DNA from: Nyssa sinensis
Lineage: Eukaryota; Streptophyta; Magnoliopsida; Cornales; Nyssaceae
DNA: 64,000 bases
Assembly: GCA_008638375.1 (NCBI GenBank)
Contig: CM018048.1
Coordinates: 11,070,040-11,134,039 of the forward strand
Direction: 5' to 3'
Under the pieces are notes generated by a model, which saw only the letters and a program-made list of their open reading frames with translations, was not told the DNA's origin and did not search any database. The translations under genes were made by a program, and so were the position numbers. This document shows positions 11,543 through 23,986 of this stretch, piece after piece. The first letter of the stretch is position 1, and the number at the start of each line of letters is the position of its first letter.

Positions 11543-12513
11543 GTTCAAGATACAAGTTCTTCACGAAGAATTCAGCATGAACTGTGGCCACTTGATGAAA
11601 TTGATCTGGAGAAAGCAAAGTACCCTTGTTGTTTAGTTTGGACTCCTCTCCCAGTGGTCTCATGGCTGGCACCTTTCATTGGACATGTTGGCATATGCAG
11701 AGAGGATGGAGCAATTTTTGATTTCTTTGGATCCAATTTTGTGAATGTTAATGATTTTGCATTTGGTGCTGTAGCCAGATACCTTCAACTTGACAGAGAG
11801 CAGGTAAACTTCCATGATAGCTCTCAAATTCATCTCCACTATTTTATTTTACAACACCCCCCCCCCCCCCCCAGCCGTGTGGTGTGCGCGCTGATGCTTG
11901 CACATTTCACCATCATAATGATCATCCCATTGCATTACCAAAATGGGGACAAACTCAACCTCAACTGTTAGAACTATACATTTTTTTTTCTTATTCACTC
12001 TCATCACCTTATTATTATATTTATTTCATTGCTGGATGGAAAGAATAAGAAGTTGACTGCTTTTTTGCAATTGGTCCATTGAGAAAACAGTGCTGCTTTC
12101 CTCTGAACCTTGCTGGGCATACATGCAAACATGGGTATAGGCATGCAGAGTATGGGACTGCAATCACTTGGGATGATGCTCTCCAATCATGTACACGTCA
12201 CTTTGAGCACAAGTCCTACAACCTCTTCACCTGCAACTGCCACTCTTTTGTTGCTAATTGTCTGAATCGGCTCTGTTACGGTGGGTCAATGGGCTGGAAC
12301 ATGATCAATGTGGCTGCTCTTGTACTGTTCAAGGGGCAATGGGTCGACAACTGGTCTATCTTAAGAGCATTTATGCCTTTCACAGTGGTGCTTTGCTTGG
12401 GTATTTTCACGGTTGGATGGCCATTCTTGATTGGACTGCTGTCCATCTCTCTCCTCCTCATTTGCTGGTTTCTATTGGGTACATACTTTTTCAAAAATCT
12501 ATTAGAATGTTAG
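11495..12513 (+). CDS. RTH: RTE1-family membrane protein (RTE1-homolog type)
   Basis: There are two coding exons, 11495-11803 and 12091-12513, joined by a GT-AG intron (CAG|GTAAAC, AACAG|TGC) in phase 0, giving 243 residues, close to the usual 230-250. Landmarks are ELWPLDEID near residue 29, PCCLVWTPLPVVSWLAPFIG and HVGICREDG in exon 1, and TWDDALQS, TCNCHSFVANCLNRLC (150-165) and two C-terminal hydrophobic spans (about 180-240) in exon 2. This is the RTE1/TMEM222 (DUF778) family. Arabidopsis RTE1 acts at Golgi/ER to promote the ETR1 ethylene receptor, and RTH is its paralogue. The N-terminus looks closer to RTH, but RTE1 itself is not excluded. The start at 11495 gives the longest N-terminus. 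ATGs at 11516 and 11519 are alternatives. The intron has a C16 run at 11857. The gene looks intact. Confidence 0.88.
11857..11872. repeat. poly(C) tract in RTH intron
   Basis: About 16 consecutive C residues. It is one of four long C runs in the window. Confidence 0.9.
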
Positions 12514-12709
12514 ATCCTTGTGCCATTTGTGCAGAAGATTTCTTTGATGGGAACAAGATTTGTCTGGTTTTCCTTGTACGAGCACTATTCATTTACTTAA
12601 AAACGGGGTGGTTGTAGTAGGCATTTGGGAGAGAAGCTGTTACTGATGCCAAAAGATGGGTGCAAGCAGCCTGTTACAATTTTATTTATATATATATATA
12701 TATACACAC

Positions 12710-12749
<40 letters not shown>

Positions 12750-13488
12750 GCTTGAAGAAAAAGAAATAGAACAACCCAATTGTGAATTTTCTTTTGCTAT
12801 TTTATTTGAGGTTCTTAAATGTAGCAAAAAAAAAACTTGCATTTGATTTTAAAATGGCACCAGTAGGTGAAACAAAACTAATGCCACAGGATGTGCCCAT
12901 GTGATCGGGCCAATTTTGGGGGAATATGCCGGTTTGAAATCTGAGGTAATCTTTGTCTCCCTATATGAATGTGCAATAGCAAAAGTGGCTCTAAGATCTA
13001 ACCCAATGTCTCAATTAATTCTCCTCCGAATTGCCCAAAAACAAACCAAAATGTTACACCTACCAAATTTGTGTCCTAAATTATGTAACAATGATGTATC
13101 ACTATGTAATTGTGCTATATTAATTACATGATTTAAAATAAAACAAATTATTCTAAAATTGTTGATAATTATAAGAACTTCTCCGAAAATTTTGAAATGA
13201 CACTGAATTCTCTTACTTTTACTGATGACCTAAAAAAACTTCCTGTAACATTTTTTTTCTTTTCAAAATGATAAAAATATCTCTTTCATTTATTTTTTGT
13301 TTTTTGAATTTTTTAAATTTTTTAAATTTTGACCTTTTTCTAACTTTTTTTTTTCTCATTTTGTATATATATAAAAAAGATAAATAAATTATATTTTTTT
13401 AGTTAAAAAATATTTTAATTAATATTTATTTGAACATGAAAAAAATTTAAAAAATTAGTCAAAATTTAAAAAATGAAAAAAATAAGAG
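12514..13488. other. 3' flank of RTH with compound microsatellite
   Basis: It includes the probable 3' UTR. A compound microsatellite of TA, CA and CATA units spans about 12686-12750. The rest is AT-rich and no gene is seen. Confidence 0.6.
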
Positions 13489-13652
13489 TGATGCTAGTCT
13501 TACCTTCATATTTTACCAAAATTGTTTACCTTCATGAGTTGACAGTGTTGTATTAGCTAAATATCACATGATGTGATATCCAGCCAATACAATACTGCCA
13601 ACTCATGAAAGTAAATATTTTTGGTAGAATTTTTAAGTAAACCTAGCATAAA
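13489..13652. mobile_element. hairpin MITE (near-perfect inverted repeat)
   Basis: The left arm (GATGCTAGTCTTACC, TTTTACCAAAATTGTTTACC, TTCATGAGTTGACAGT) is the reverse complement of the right arm over almost its full 80 bp, with a small loop around ATCACATGATGTGATAT. The ~160-bp hairpin form is that of a foldback MITE. A clear target duplication was not found. Confidence 0.7.
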
Positions 13653-13800
13653 TAAAAAGGGATATTTTTGTCAGTTTGAAAAAAATTAAGATTGAAGAGG
13701 TAGTAAGTGTCATTTCAGAAACTTTAGGAGAGGTTTCTATAATTGTGAGAAATTTTATAGAAAGTCAGTATAATTTACCCTTTAAAATATTACTAATAAT

Positions 13801-14565
13801 CAATGTTTTAAAAACCGGACCGGACCGGCCGGTTCAACCGGTTGAACCGTCGACCGGTTCCCAGACCGGTCCGGGTTAGTCCAGTAAACCGTTCTAAAAA
13901 GTGAAAACCGGACGGTTCAACTGGTGAACCGGTTGAACACCCGGTACTGGTTCAACCGGTTCATGGCTGATTTTTTTTTTTTTTTTTCAAAATCTCAAAT
14001 TTCATGCAATTTTTTAGCTGAATTTTGGTTAAGTTGAATTGGTATTTGGCTGAATTTATTTTGAATTGTATTTAAAATTTTAAACCCTTGAAGTTTGAAA
14101 CTCTAGTATTATATATTTGTATCATGTGGTATTTTATTTTATTTTATGCATGATTATTAGTGTTTATATATATTTTTTTTTCATGTAGTTGAAGACTAAA
14201 TTATTGAATTATACTTGGATTGGATGTTAAATTGATTTTTGTTATGATCCTTGCGATTATGGAAGAATAACAATGAAGTTTTAACTTTCAATATTGTAAT
14301 AAAATGTCTATTATACTTTTTTCATTTTTTTCTTGAAGTTTTACATATTAAGAAAATTCATATTTTGTAAATTTTTTTATATAATTTTTAGTACTTTTTA
14401 TATAATTTTTTAAATTTAAAATATCAATAATATGTATTATTAAATTTATTAATTACATAATTATGACATCACGGTTTGATTCCAGTTGACCCGACAGTTG
14501 AACCGGTAACCCATAACCCTGGACATTTTTTCGGTTCGATAAACGGTCTGGTTCTGAGAACATTG
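13801..14565. mobile_element. non-autonomous hAT-type element, 765 bp
   Basis: The termini are CAATGTTTTAAAAACCGGAC and, read inward from the right end, CAATGTTCTCAGAACCAGAC. The 8-bp target duplication CTAATAAT flanks it perfectly (13793-13800 and 14566-14573). The subterminal regions are dense in CCGGTT/AACCGG motifs. An 8-bp duplication is the hAT hallmark. It has no ORF and would need a transposase in trans. Confidence 0.85.
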
Positions 14566-14573
14566 CTAATAAT

Positions 14574-15136
14574 ACAAGATAGAAATTTGAAAGGTATAAG
14601 CTGAAGTAATAAAAGAAACATACAAACTACTGGAATGCTAGCCAAAGCAGCTGGTAACTAATCCAGTCCAATGCAACTGAGCAAAAACTGAAATTAATGC
14701 AGAAATCTGGAAAACTTTGAATCTTGTGCGCCGCACGACGTCACAAAATGCAAGTGCAGCGCACTCATGTCAAAAGCTGGACCTAGTCTTAAGTGAAACA
14801 TCAATTGAGAAACAAGGAGTTTTTATAATAAGCAACAACCCAAAAGGCAACAATTGATGCATAAACAAAATATTTTAAAATGACAATAAGATAAACAAAA
14901 TCTGAAAAAGGATCACAAACGTATTTGGCAAGGGAGTACAAATCCCATTATCACCAATGCAAGAGCAGTTCCATTATTACACTGGCTTTGGCAAGACGGG
15001 TATCAAGAGGAACATTGTAAAAACAATCTCAGAATGTATTTGCTAATCAGGATGGCTCCTCCATGTCTGCTTCTATCTCTGGTTGATAAGGTAGCAAGTT
15101 TCATTTCATGCAACTCAACTTTTGAGAAAATTTACC
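14574..15136. other. non-coding flank 3' of the unknown minus-strand gene
   Basis: Probably partly 3' UTR and terminator of the gene ending at 15137. No other feature is recognised. Confidence 0.4.
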
Positions 15137-18100
15137 TTATGCTCCATACTTTGGGGCCTTCCAAATCTTAAATGCTACCTCATGTAGAAACCTATCCGCA
15201 GGTATTGTGAGGTTTCCACCATGCTTCATAGAAAAGGAAAATATGTTACCATGTGATCTATTGAAACATTAAGTGTTATAAATAAGTACAACACTATAAA
15301 AGCAAATACAACAGGTCAAAACCAAAAAATTTGGGTCCTCTCTGCAATCATTTTTTAGAACTGTGTTATGCCAAAAACAGAAAAGTGAGAATGAAATTTA
15401 AAACAATTTCCAGAGTTTTCAATATTACAGCACTTTATTTTATTTTGATAAGTATAACATCATTTATTTTTTATTCTTCAATTTTGGATACACAGTCATT
15501 TTGCAAATTTGACAGTATCTGATATATTTCAAAATAACAAATTCACTGGAGTTCAATATTCTTCACAAAACCTAAAGAAATTATCACACTTTCCTACAAA
15601 GAGAAGCTGATCAATTATGAGCAGATCCGCTGCAGTAAGGCACAAGCCTACAAAAATGTGTAAGATTTCATATCAAACCTAGGATACAGTATAGAATGAC
15701 TCTGGGAAGTACAAGTTCCTACTTTTTGAGCTTCAATTTGTGCACATGCAGTGAAACATATCTGACGGCAAACAAAACACTAAGTTTCTTTTGTCTCTAC
15801 TCTCTACATATCAAAAGTAAAAGGAAGAGAGCATAAGCACTGCAATGACATAGCACATAAATGCAAGAATACTATCCACGACTGTTAAGAGTTCATAGTA
15901 CAACAGGTATTTATAGAACAAAAAGAATAAATTGGTAATAACTATTACAGCAACTATTAAATCAACCTATATAGTTTACACAAAAGAATTAACATTTCAC
16001 AACATCAATTTATGTCAATCCATGCTGTTGACCCCAAGCTGGATTAATTTCTTTAATCATGTTTTAATGGTAAAAAAAATTTCAATATTTAGCTAGTTTG
16101 TAGCTATTGCTGTGCTCCAACTATCGTAGTGCAAGAAGTCAAAGATCAAGATAGAGAGATCAATGAAAGAAACTTTATTTTATTTTATTTTTGATCGGTG
16201 AGATCAATGAAAGAAATTGAAGTCACAAGAGATTGGTGATGGACTTGGAAGCACAAAGAATGTAACACAAGGCAAAGCAAGTCCCTTAGAGATAGTTTAT
16301 TTCTTGTAAATCACTTTACAAGTTCTAATTGTATGGTCTTGAAGTACAAAATTTGATAATACTGGCCTAAAGACAGTTGAAATTGAGTCTCAAGAGCTTA
16401 GAATGGCATATTAGTAACAATTGAACTCTATCTCGCCTTGGGACTTCCTGAAATGGAACCAAAAATTGAAAACTTTACAATTCAGCAAGTCAAGACCATC
16501 TCAGGACCCTTGATGTCGACCGAGGCAGTGACCGGATCATCTGGCAGAGGCATTGAATTAAGGTGGTCAGCCAGCTATGTGTGTCGGATCATTCGGCAGA
16601 GGACCTATAATGGTTCAATCGACCAGCCCCTACAAGCAGACAACCACCAACAGCCATTTTGAGGGAAAATTTGTTGACAGTTAAGCACAACGGCTAGTTG
16701 GCTGTTGATCGGCACCTTTAGGTGGTCGACGGGATGTGCATTAAATGCAATTCTACCAACCTCAAAATACACACCAAGTTATAAATTGAGCATTTATGAA
16801 TGTTTGAACAAGAATTCTGAGCTTTTACTGAATACACATCAACTACTAGTGTCCTCTTGATCATTAATTCTATCAAATGTGCTCCAACTTGCAATTATTT
16901 ATTGGGAGTGATACATGTGAGTTTCATATTTGTATACCTACCTAGGGAGAAGTTTTTTTTTTTGTTTTTGCTGACAAGGACAAATCCCCCCCCCCCCCCC
17001 CAACCTGTCCTTCGCAACCTCGGGATCGATACCTATTGTCATTTATCGAGTAGGGCTGAGGGGCAAACCCCAAGCACAGTGCACCAACTCCACAACATAC
17101 ATACCATTTAATCATGGAGGACACGGCAGCAGGGTTTCGAAACCACACCAAATACTTGACTTGGTACGCCAAGCACTTCAGGCACGCCCCTTTTGCCACT
17201 GCACCACTGCCCGCCGGGGTCTGTGAGAAGGTTATCAATCATTGTAACTCTCAATTTGTTGTTGTAATTGGGTTGTGAACTTGGTGTCTCAGTTTAGAAC
17301 CAAGTGTGAAGATTATAAAGTCCTTGTGAATTGTCATCAAGAAGTTGTTGTTGAGAAAGCTTTGGTGAAGGTGTCATCAATAGCTTCTTGTTGGAAGAAC
17401 GTTGGTGAAGGTGTCATCAAAGACTTGAAAGTTGTAAAGGTTTAATCTTCACCTTAAGATGATTAGACATAGTGAAGTTGAATGCTCAAGGTACCTTGGG
17501 AAGTGGACGTAGGCAGGTGAGTCCAACCACTATAAATCGCTTGTGTTAAAGTTTCTTACCCTATCTCTCTTTACTCTGCAAATTGTTTATTTGCATTAGT
17601 TAAATTGCATCAAACCTTACTTTCACGTGACAAATTATTATTGAATGTGTATGAACAAATGATATGATTACATTGGTATATTTCTCATGATTTAATCATA
17701 TCCTGTTGGGGTTATTAATATATATGTTGATTGATCTTGAGTCAAGAATAGTTAACTTTTGATATAAACAACTAAAATCTTTATTTACAAAAGAAAATTA
17801 AAAGGAACTTAATTCAGTCACAATGTAAAGTTTTTCAAACTAAATTGATTGTTTAGCTTGAGGATTGCTAGGCATTTGAAATACGCGTCAATTATATATA
17901 ACTCAACTAGTGAAAAGAAGTGATCTTACCATGTAGAAAATTAACAAAGGGAAATTCAAAATACTAACAAGGTAACAAACCTCTGGGTGAGGTCAAACTG
18001 AGCTAGTTTCAATTAGGTATAGTAAAAATTGACAAATCAAGACAAGAATTCCTAAACCTAGAACACCCCCCACACCTTTTCTAGGACATTTCCTGGCCAA

Positions 18101-21100
18101 CACATACCTCTTTAAAAGCTTTAAAAGAAAATGTCTCTGCCATGTCCTTACGGGTTACAGCACTCTGCCATTGAGCAATCAACATGGGGCAATGGTGCCT
18201 GTTAAATAATATTTTAGCTGGAGATATAATGCATGTCAAGCACTGGAAGAAAACCATCAAGTTCCACTTACCTAATGTTCTTCCGTAAATTCCCTCCTTT
18301 CATGATGTAACTTTGACGAGGTAAAAAGCAATGAAAGACCAGAATTATTTTCATCTCCAGTGACCAGAACTGATAGGCTGGGATTATTATCATCTGAGAC
18401 AGCCCCATAGCTCATTATAATGGACATGTGCAAACGGGAACCAATTTCAGATCCAGGTTGGGCAACGTGCATTATCTCACCAACCAAACCATTTACATAC
18501 TCTATGTCATTCTGACTATTTGTATTTTCACCAGCTCCAATGTGGACAAAAACTAAATCAAATTGGCTTGTCTCTGAAGTCTTCCCTTCTTGTAATCCAA
18601 GCAGCTTCAGCAACTCAGGGGCCACAACATCAAGCAGTGGCTCAGCAAGGGGATGAGTTTTGTCTAGTAATTCATTCAACTGCAACATTGTGAATCCAAG
18701 TTTGCCTCCCAAAGATTTCAAACTTGAATTGCTTGTAACTATAGCAGCTCTCATTCCCATAAACCTAAAGTTCAATAAAGAAAAATGTTGCTTGATATAA
18801 TCAACATACAACTCAATACATATTAATAATCATCAATAATTACAACTCAAAAAAAAGCCAAAAACAACTATACCTCTCGGCTATAGTTTGCATTACAGAC
18901 TTCTCTTCATATTCTACTTTAACAGTATCTTCCCCACTCTGGAAAACCATAAAAAGATGTAATATAGTATTTTTGTCATGAAACTGTAAAGTATAATGAC
19001 TAAAATATATGGATCTCACCATATTGTGATAAGCTTCACATGCATCCAGTAGCTGTGCGAACTCTCTAACTATTCTTCCATCCTCACTTTCTGCAATCTA
19101 AGATCCAATTAAATCCCAAAAGTAATATATAAGATATTGAAAAGAAGAGTGATAGATTATTTCTACTTTATCACTTTCCAACACAGACTGTGAGGTTTGA
19201 TCCAAAAGAGAGTTTGGTCCAACAACAGAGGATGCTATTTATGAGCATTCAAGCCAATCTATGGAAGAGAATGATAAAAAAAACAAAACAAAACTCTCAA
19301 GCAAAAGGGTCTGATATCTAAATAGAGAAACAGTTTCTTCAAAGGGCAATAGAAAATAGTTTTCAAAACTGGGAGGAAATAACTAAAACAAAAGGAAGGG
19401 ATAATGAGACTCTGGTACATATAGAGAATATTAACCATATACAACAGTTGGTAATGGAGTACATGAAAATAAAAATGGAGGAGAAAAGATAGTTAAAAAG
19501 AATAAGATTCAAATGAATAGACACAAACAGAGAAACATAAGAAGAAACCCAACAGATGAAAACAACAGAATACTAATTGAGATCTTTCAAACATGCTTAG
19601 AGAAAACTGGTGATGATGCTGTTAATTAGGAGCAGTTAGCATGGGCAGTTCATAAGATGCACAAACAGTATGGGCAGAATGTCTGAAAATGGTGTGGGAA
19701 GAGAAGAGTTCAATATGAGAGGATTAAGAACTTCACATGTTAACTGAAGCTACATCTCTCAGAATGCTGAATACTTGAGTGCAACTAATGCCAATGGCCC
19801 AGGATACAAAAAAAAGGGTGAGAAATTAAATTGGACTTCATTACATGTGCATATATTAAGGTGTTTGTGTCCTTGTTTTTCTTCACTGAGGTGAACGAGT
19901 TGTAATTAGTTCCTTATTTTAAGGAGGAAATCAAGGGGTATAAGAGTCCCCACATTGGTGGCAGAAACAAAGTGGCAACATTCAGCATACGGTACATAAG
20001 AACACCCCCCCCCCCCCCCCAAAAAAAAAAAAACCGGGCCAACAAAAAATAAAGCACGTTCAAACTGCACCTGGTAAAGTATAAATGTGAAATAAAATGA
20101 GGATATTCTATAAGTTGATAGACCTTTGAAATTGATAACAGGTTTTGCTAGTAGATCCACCTTCTAAAAACTTCCTATGATGTATAAATGTATCCATCAA
20201 GTATCATCAACAGGACAGAATTTTCAAGTATCTTGAGTTTCAATGTTTATTTCTATTTTTGAAATAGTTATGCTCCATTCAAGTATAGAGAGAAAAACAT
20301 CAAAACTACAAATAAATTAGAATTTGTGAACCCATTTGTTTTGATATTTTTCAAAAAAAATTTCAGCATTTTCAAGCATTTGATTGATTGTAAATTTTTC
20401 ACTCAAAACAAAATTTTCAGAAAATTTGCAAAAAACTTGTGACAACTGAAATTGTAAATGTCTTGAAGGGGTGAATAGAACTTCTTCAGATTTATAGACT
20501 TTGAATGATTTTAAGATTTGTTAAGCCTATGTGAATGCAATTTAATTAGTCCAATTTCCAAAAGATGATTTGTAGCTTGCAATAGTTTTTTTCCTCAACT
20601 ATCTTACCTACTTGCTAAGACTCACTGCTGCGCCAAGACCTGCGTAAATAGCCTTTTAGAGGTAAGGCTGCGTAAATCTAACCCTCCTCATACCCTGCAA
20701 TAGCAGGAGCCTCGTACACTGGGCTAACCCTTTATCTTACCTACTTGCTAAGCCTTACCCCTTTATTAGTTGAGTTTATGTGCAAAGAGAAGATTTTTTT
20801 CAATTAGTTAACAAATTCAATGCAAAGGCAATCTCATAAGACTTTTCATACAATCACCCCTTTGACAATTGATTGAAGCATTCAACTGATATACCAAATA
20901 TTTAATTCAATCAATCAAACATCAACTAACCATTCATTTTTATAAATAAGAAAACATATGTTGGTAGATTAGTCTTGCATCCATTCAATAAGTAAACATA
21001 AAATCAACGTTCAATGGACACAAGTATTTTATTGTGGTTCAGCCAAACACCTACATCCACTCTCTACCCTTGTCAGAATCTTTCACTAATGACACAGGGT

Positions 21101-23945
21101 TTTCAAGGTTCACCCCAATCACCACATAGTTTTATACCTAGGTTAACAAACAACCTTCCTAGTGTAACAATGCTAGATTTATGTAGGTTTTATACCTTGG
21201 TTAATCTAGCAATCAACCTAATTAAGGTGACCTCTAAGATTTATCTAGGTTTTGAAGGACCAACTTAGGACCTTAAATGTTGGTTTTGTGATAATTGGTT
21301 CACCAACAACTAACCTAATGATCCACTACTACGATTTCTTGTTCAAGGTGATCTAAAGTTATGCAACTAAACTAGTTCACCAAGAACCTCTATATTCCTC
21401 ACTTCCCTTAGGAAGCTTGAGGCACCACTTCGCTTCACAGCACGATACCTGTATTGCTCTCCCACAACCCCCGTTTTCACAGTTCTTACTTGAGGAATCC
21501 TTGGAAGGTCTTATAAAAATTAAACATTTTCGCATAGAAGATTTAAGAGAGATGTTGGATATTTTGGAAAAGCAATTTGTAAGTGATTTACTGAAAAATA
21601 AGTTTTAACGAATGGCAAGTGCTTTTCCTTGTGAGTGTGTCTAAAATACACAATTTTAAGTTCGTATCAATACCTCTTTAAATGCTTGAAGGTTTGAGAT
21701 ATACCAATATGAGTGCCTCCTTTATGCTTAGTATGTGAGAATATAAATAACCCCTTGATTGTCAAGCCTTCTATGAGTGAATATTTTTCCCACACTAATA
21801 CCATACAACATCACTTCAGAATTCCTCTGGTATATATAGCCTCCCCCTCTAATGGATACTTAATGGCTATAATTTTTTAAAACCACACAGTTTTGGTCAA
21901 TAAACTTGCGCTCCAGTCTTGGTTGATGAATCTTGGTCTCTAGTTCAAGTTGGTCAACCAATGTGACATGTTGGTCAACCAATCTTAACAGGGACTTATA
22001 CTTTGGACAAAGTTTTCTACGGTTATTCATTGGACCATTTTAGTTGACCAAGTTGTCACTTTGGTCAACCAACCCTTGCTTAGACACAATTTTAGGCTTT
22101 CTAACCTATTTTCTTGTTGGGTTTCTTGGTCTCCTTTATTGCTTAAACATCTTTATATGTCGATGTACCATTCCAATCGACACCGTCTTTATCCTTGATC
22201 ATTCTTTGATGTCTTCAAGCCTTGTACCCAATGAGTCTTCAATGTGTTCCTGAACTATAGCAAACCATACAATGTTATGAATATTGTCAACCTATACTAT
22301 CCTAGCATCTTCATAAATGAGTTAGGATCTTCTGTATTTTTTCTTTCCACCTAGAAAATTACCTCCTAAAAGAAACTCAAGACTCATGTACCCAAACAAT
22401 AGAAAAATATACTTATACACACATATACGCATATACACCCCTATAGCACGTATAAATAGGCACTAATCCATTTATATAGACAAACCTACATACGTGAATA
22501 TCTATGCACTTATATACATAAACATATACACCAATATACGTGTCCATATCTAGCCTATACACACGCCGGTATGGAGTGCCTATGTCGACAACTATATAAA
22601 TGTTTATATAAGTTCCCATCATGCATTTTTATAGTATTGTTAAATTATTTCCAAGGCTTCAACCATAAACAAGAAAATATGAATGCAGTCCATTTATGTA
22701 CGTCGCTATAAAACATTTCACAATTTTTTTTCTAGCATTTTCAAGTGTTTGCTTACTCATAGGATATTTTTTACAATTTTTTTTTGGAAAAATGAAAATA
22801 CCTTGCAAAACTTGAAAATGATATGCAGATTTTCTATTCGTAAGTCATATCCTAAATAGCCACTAAAAAATTGTATTCCCAAACAAAAGCCAGTAGACAT
22901 GTGCCTTTAGACACATACAAATACATGCTTAATACATATACTTATACAAACTTATATGTATGCATATATAAAGATATACGTACATACCATGCCTACATGG
23001 TAACTTGCATTTACGCCTATATGAACGTCTATATTCACATCCTTATACATGGTTATACCAATATGAAACTACTATAAATTACATCTGCATACATACTTAT
23101 ATATTGTGAAGGATCAACACAAATACAAGATACAAATACAACACAATATGAACATACAAAAACAACAATTTAAAAAAAAATATATATAGATATATATATA
23201 TGATATAGATATATCAAAGACACAATAATATATATATATATATACATATATATATAGTATGAACAAATATATAAATCAAAAAATAATAATTTGCTATGAT
23301 ATATACACATTAGACTATAATTTAAGTCCATTTTTTCTTCTTCTTACTAACAACTTTTTTATTAATCAATTAGTTATTTTTAGGTTCCTAGCTTATAATA
23401 TTAAATTCACATAAAAAAGGGTTAGGTTGCATAGACATGGATTTAAGACCAAATTCAACATAATTTACCTTCATTATATCTCAATCCCTCTTCGACAAGA
23501 AGTAATTAAAGTACTAGAAATTTTTGTTATATTTTCCTTATATTCATATGCAATACTAGACATGTTGCATCTCTGTATTCAAGTGTGCCAAATGTCTTAG
23601 AATATCCGAGAAGTATCATATGTGTTAGGATTCTTAGGAATTAAAAAATTCAAACTATGGATACATTTAGCACGTATAGGTACAAATCTAAGAGTATCCA
23701 AGGGATATAGGTATCCGATATTGTTACCAGGGGTGAATTTGATAGGAGGCAATGGGGGCATGAGCACCTGCCTCCACTGAATTTTTATTTTTATTTTTAA
23801 AGAAATAAGGTCAATTCATAATTTTACAACTATTTAAACTTTGCCCCCAATGAATAAATTTTTTTTCAAACTTGTCCCTAGGATGTCATATGTTAGACCT
23901 TTTTTCTCTATAAAGTCTACATCTCTCTTCTTCTATTCTTCTTCT

Positions 23946-23986
<41 letters not shown>

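Noticed and set aside
11495..11971. Single-exon 158-codon reading of the RTE1-family gene
   Set aside because: The frame runs past a good donor at 11803 into a poly(C) intron. The conserved protein continues at 12091.
17133..17206. tRNA gene on minus strand
   Set aside because: A and B boxes are present but there is no acceptor-stem pairing. An A-tail and target duplication show it is a SINE.
20109..20153. Possible extra exon [12 protein letters not shown] of the unknown minus-strand gene
   Set aside because: Phase does not fit between exon 1 (ends phase 1) and the exon at 19090, which join directly in frame, and the putative donor GTCTAT is poor.
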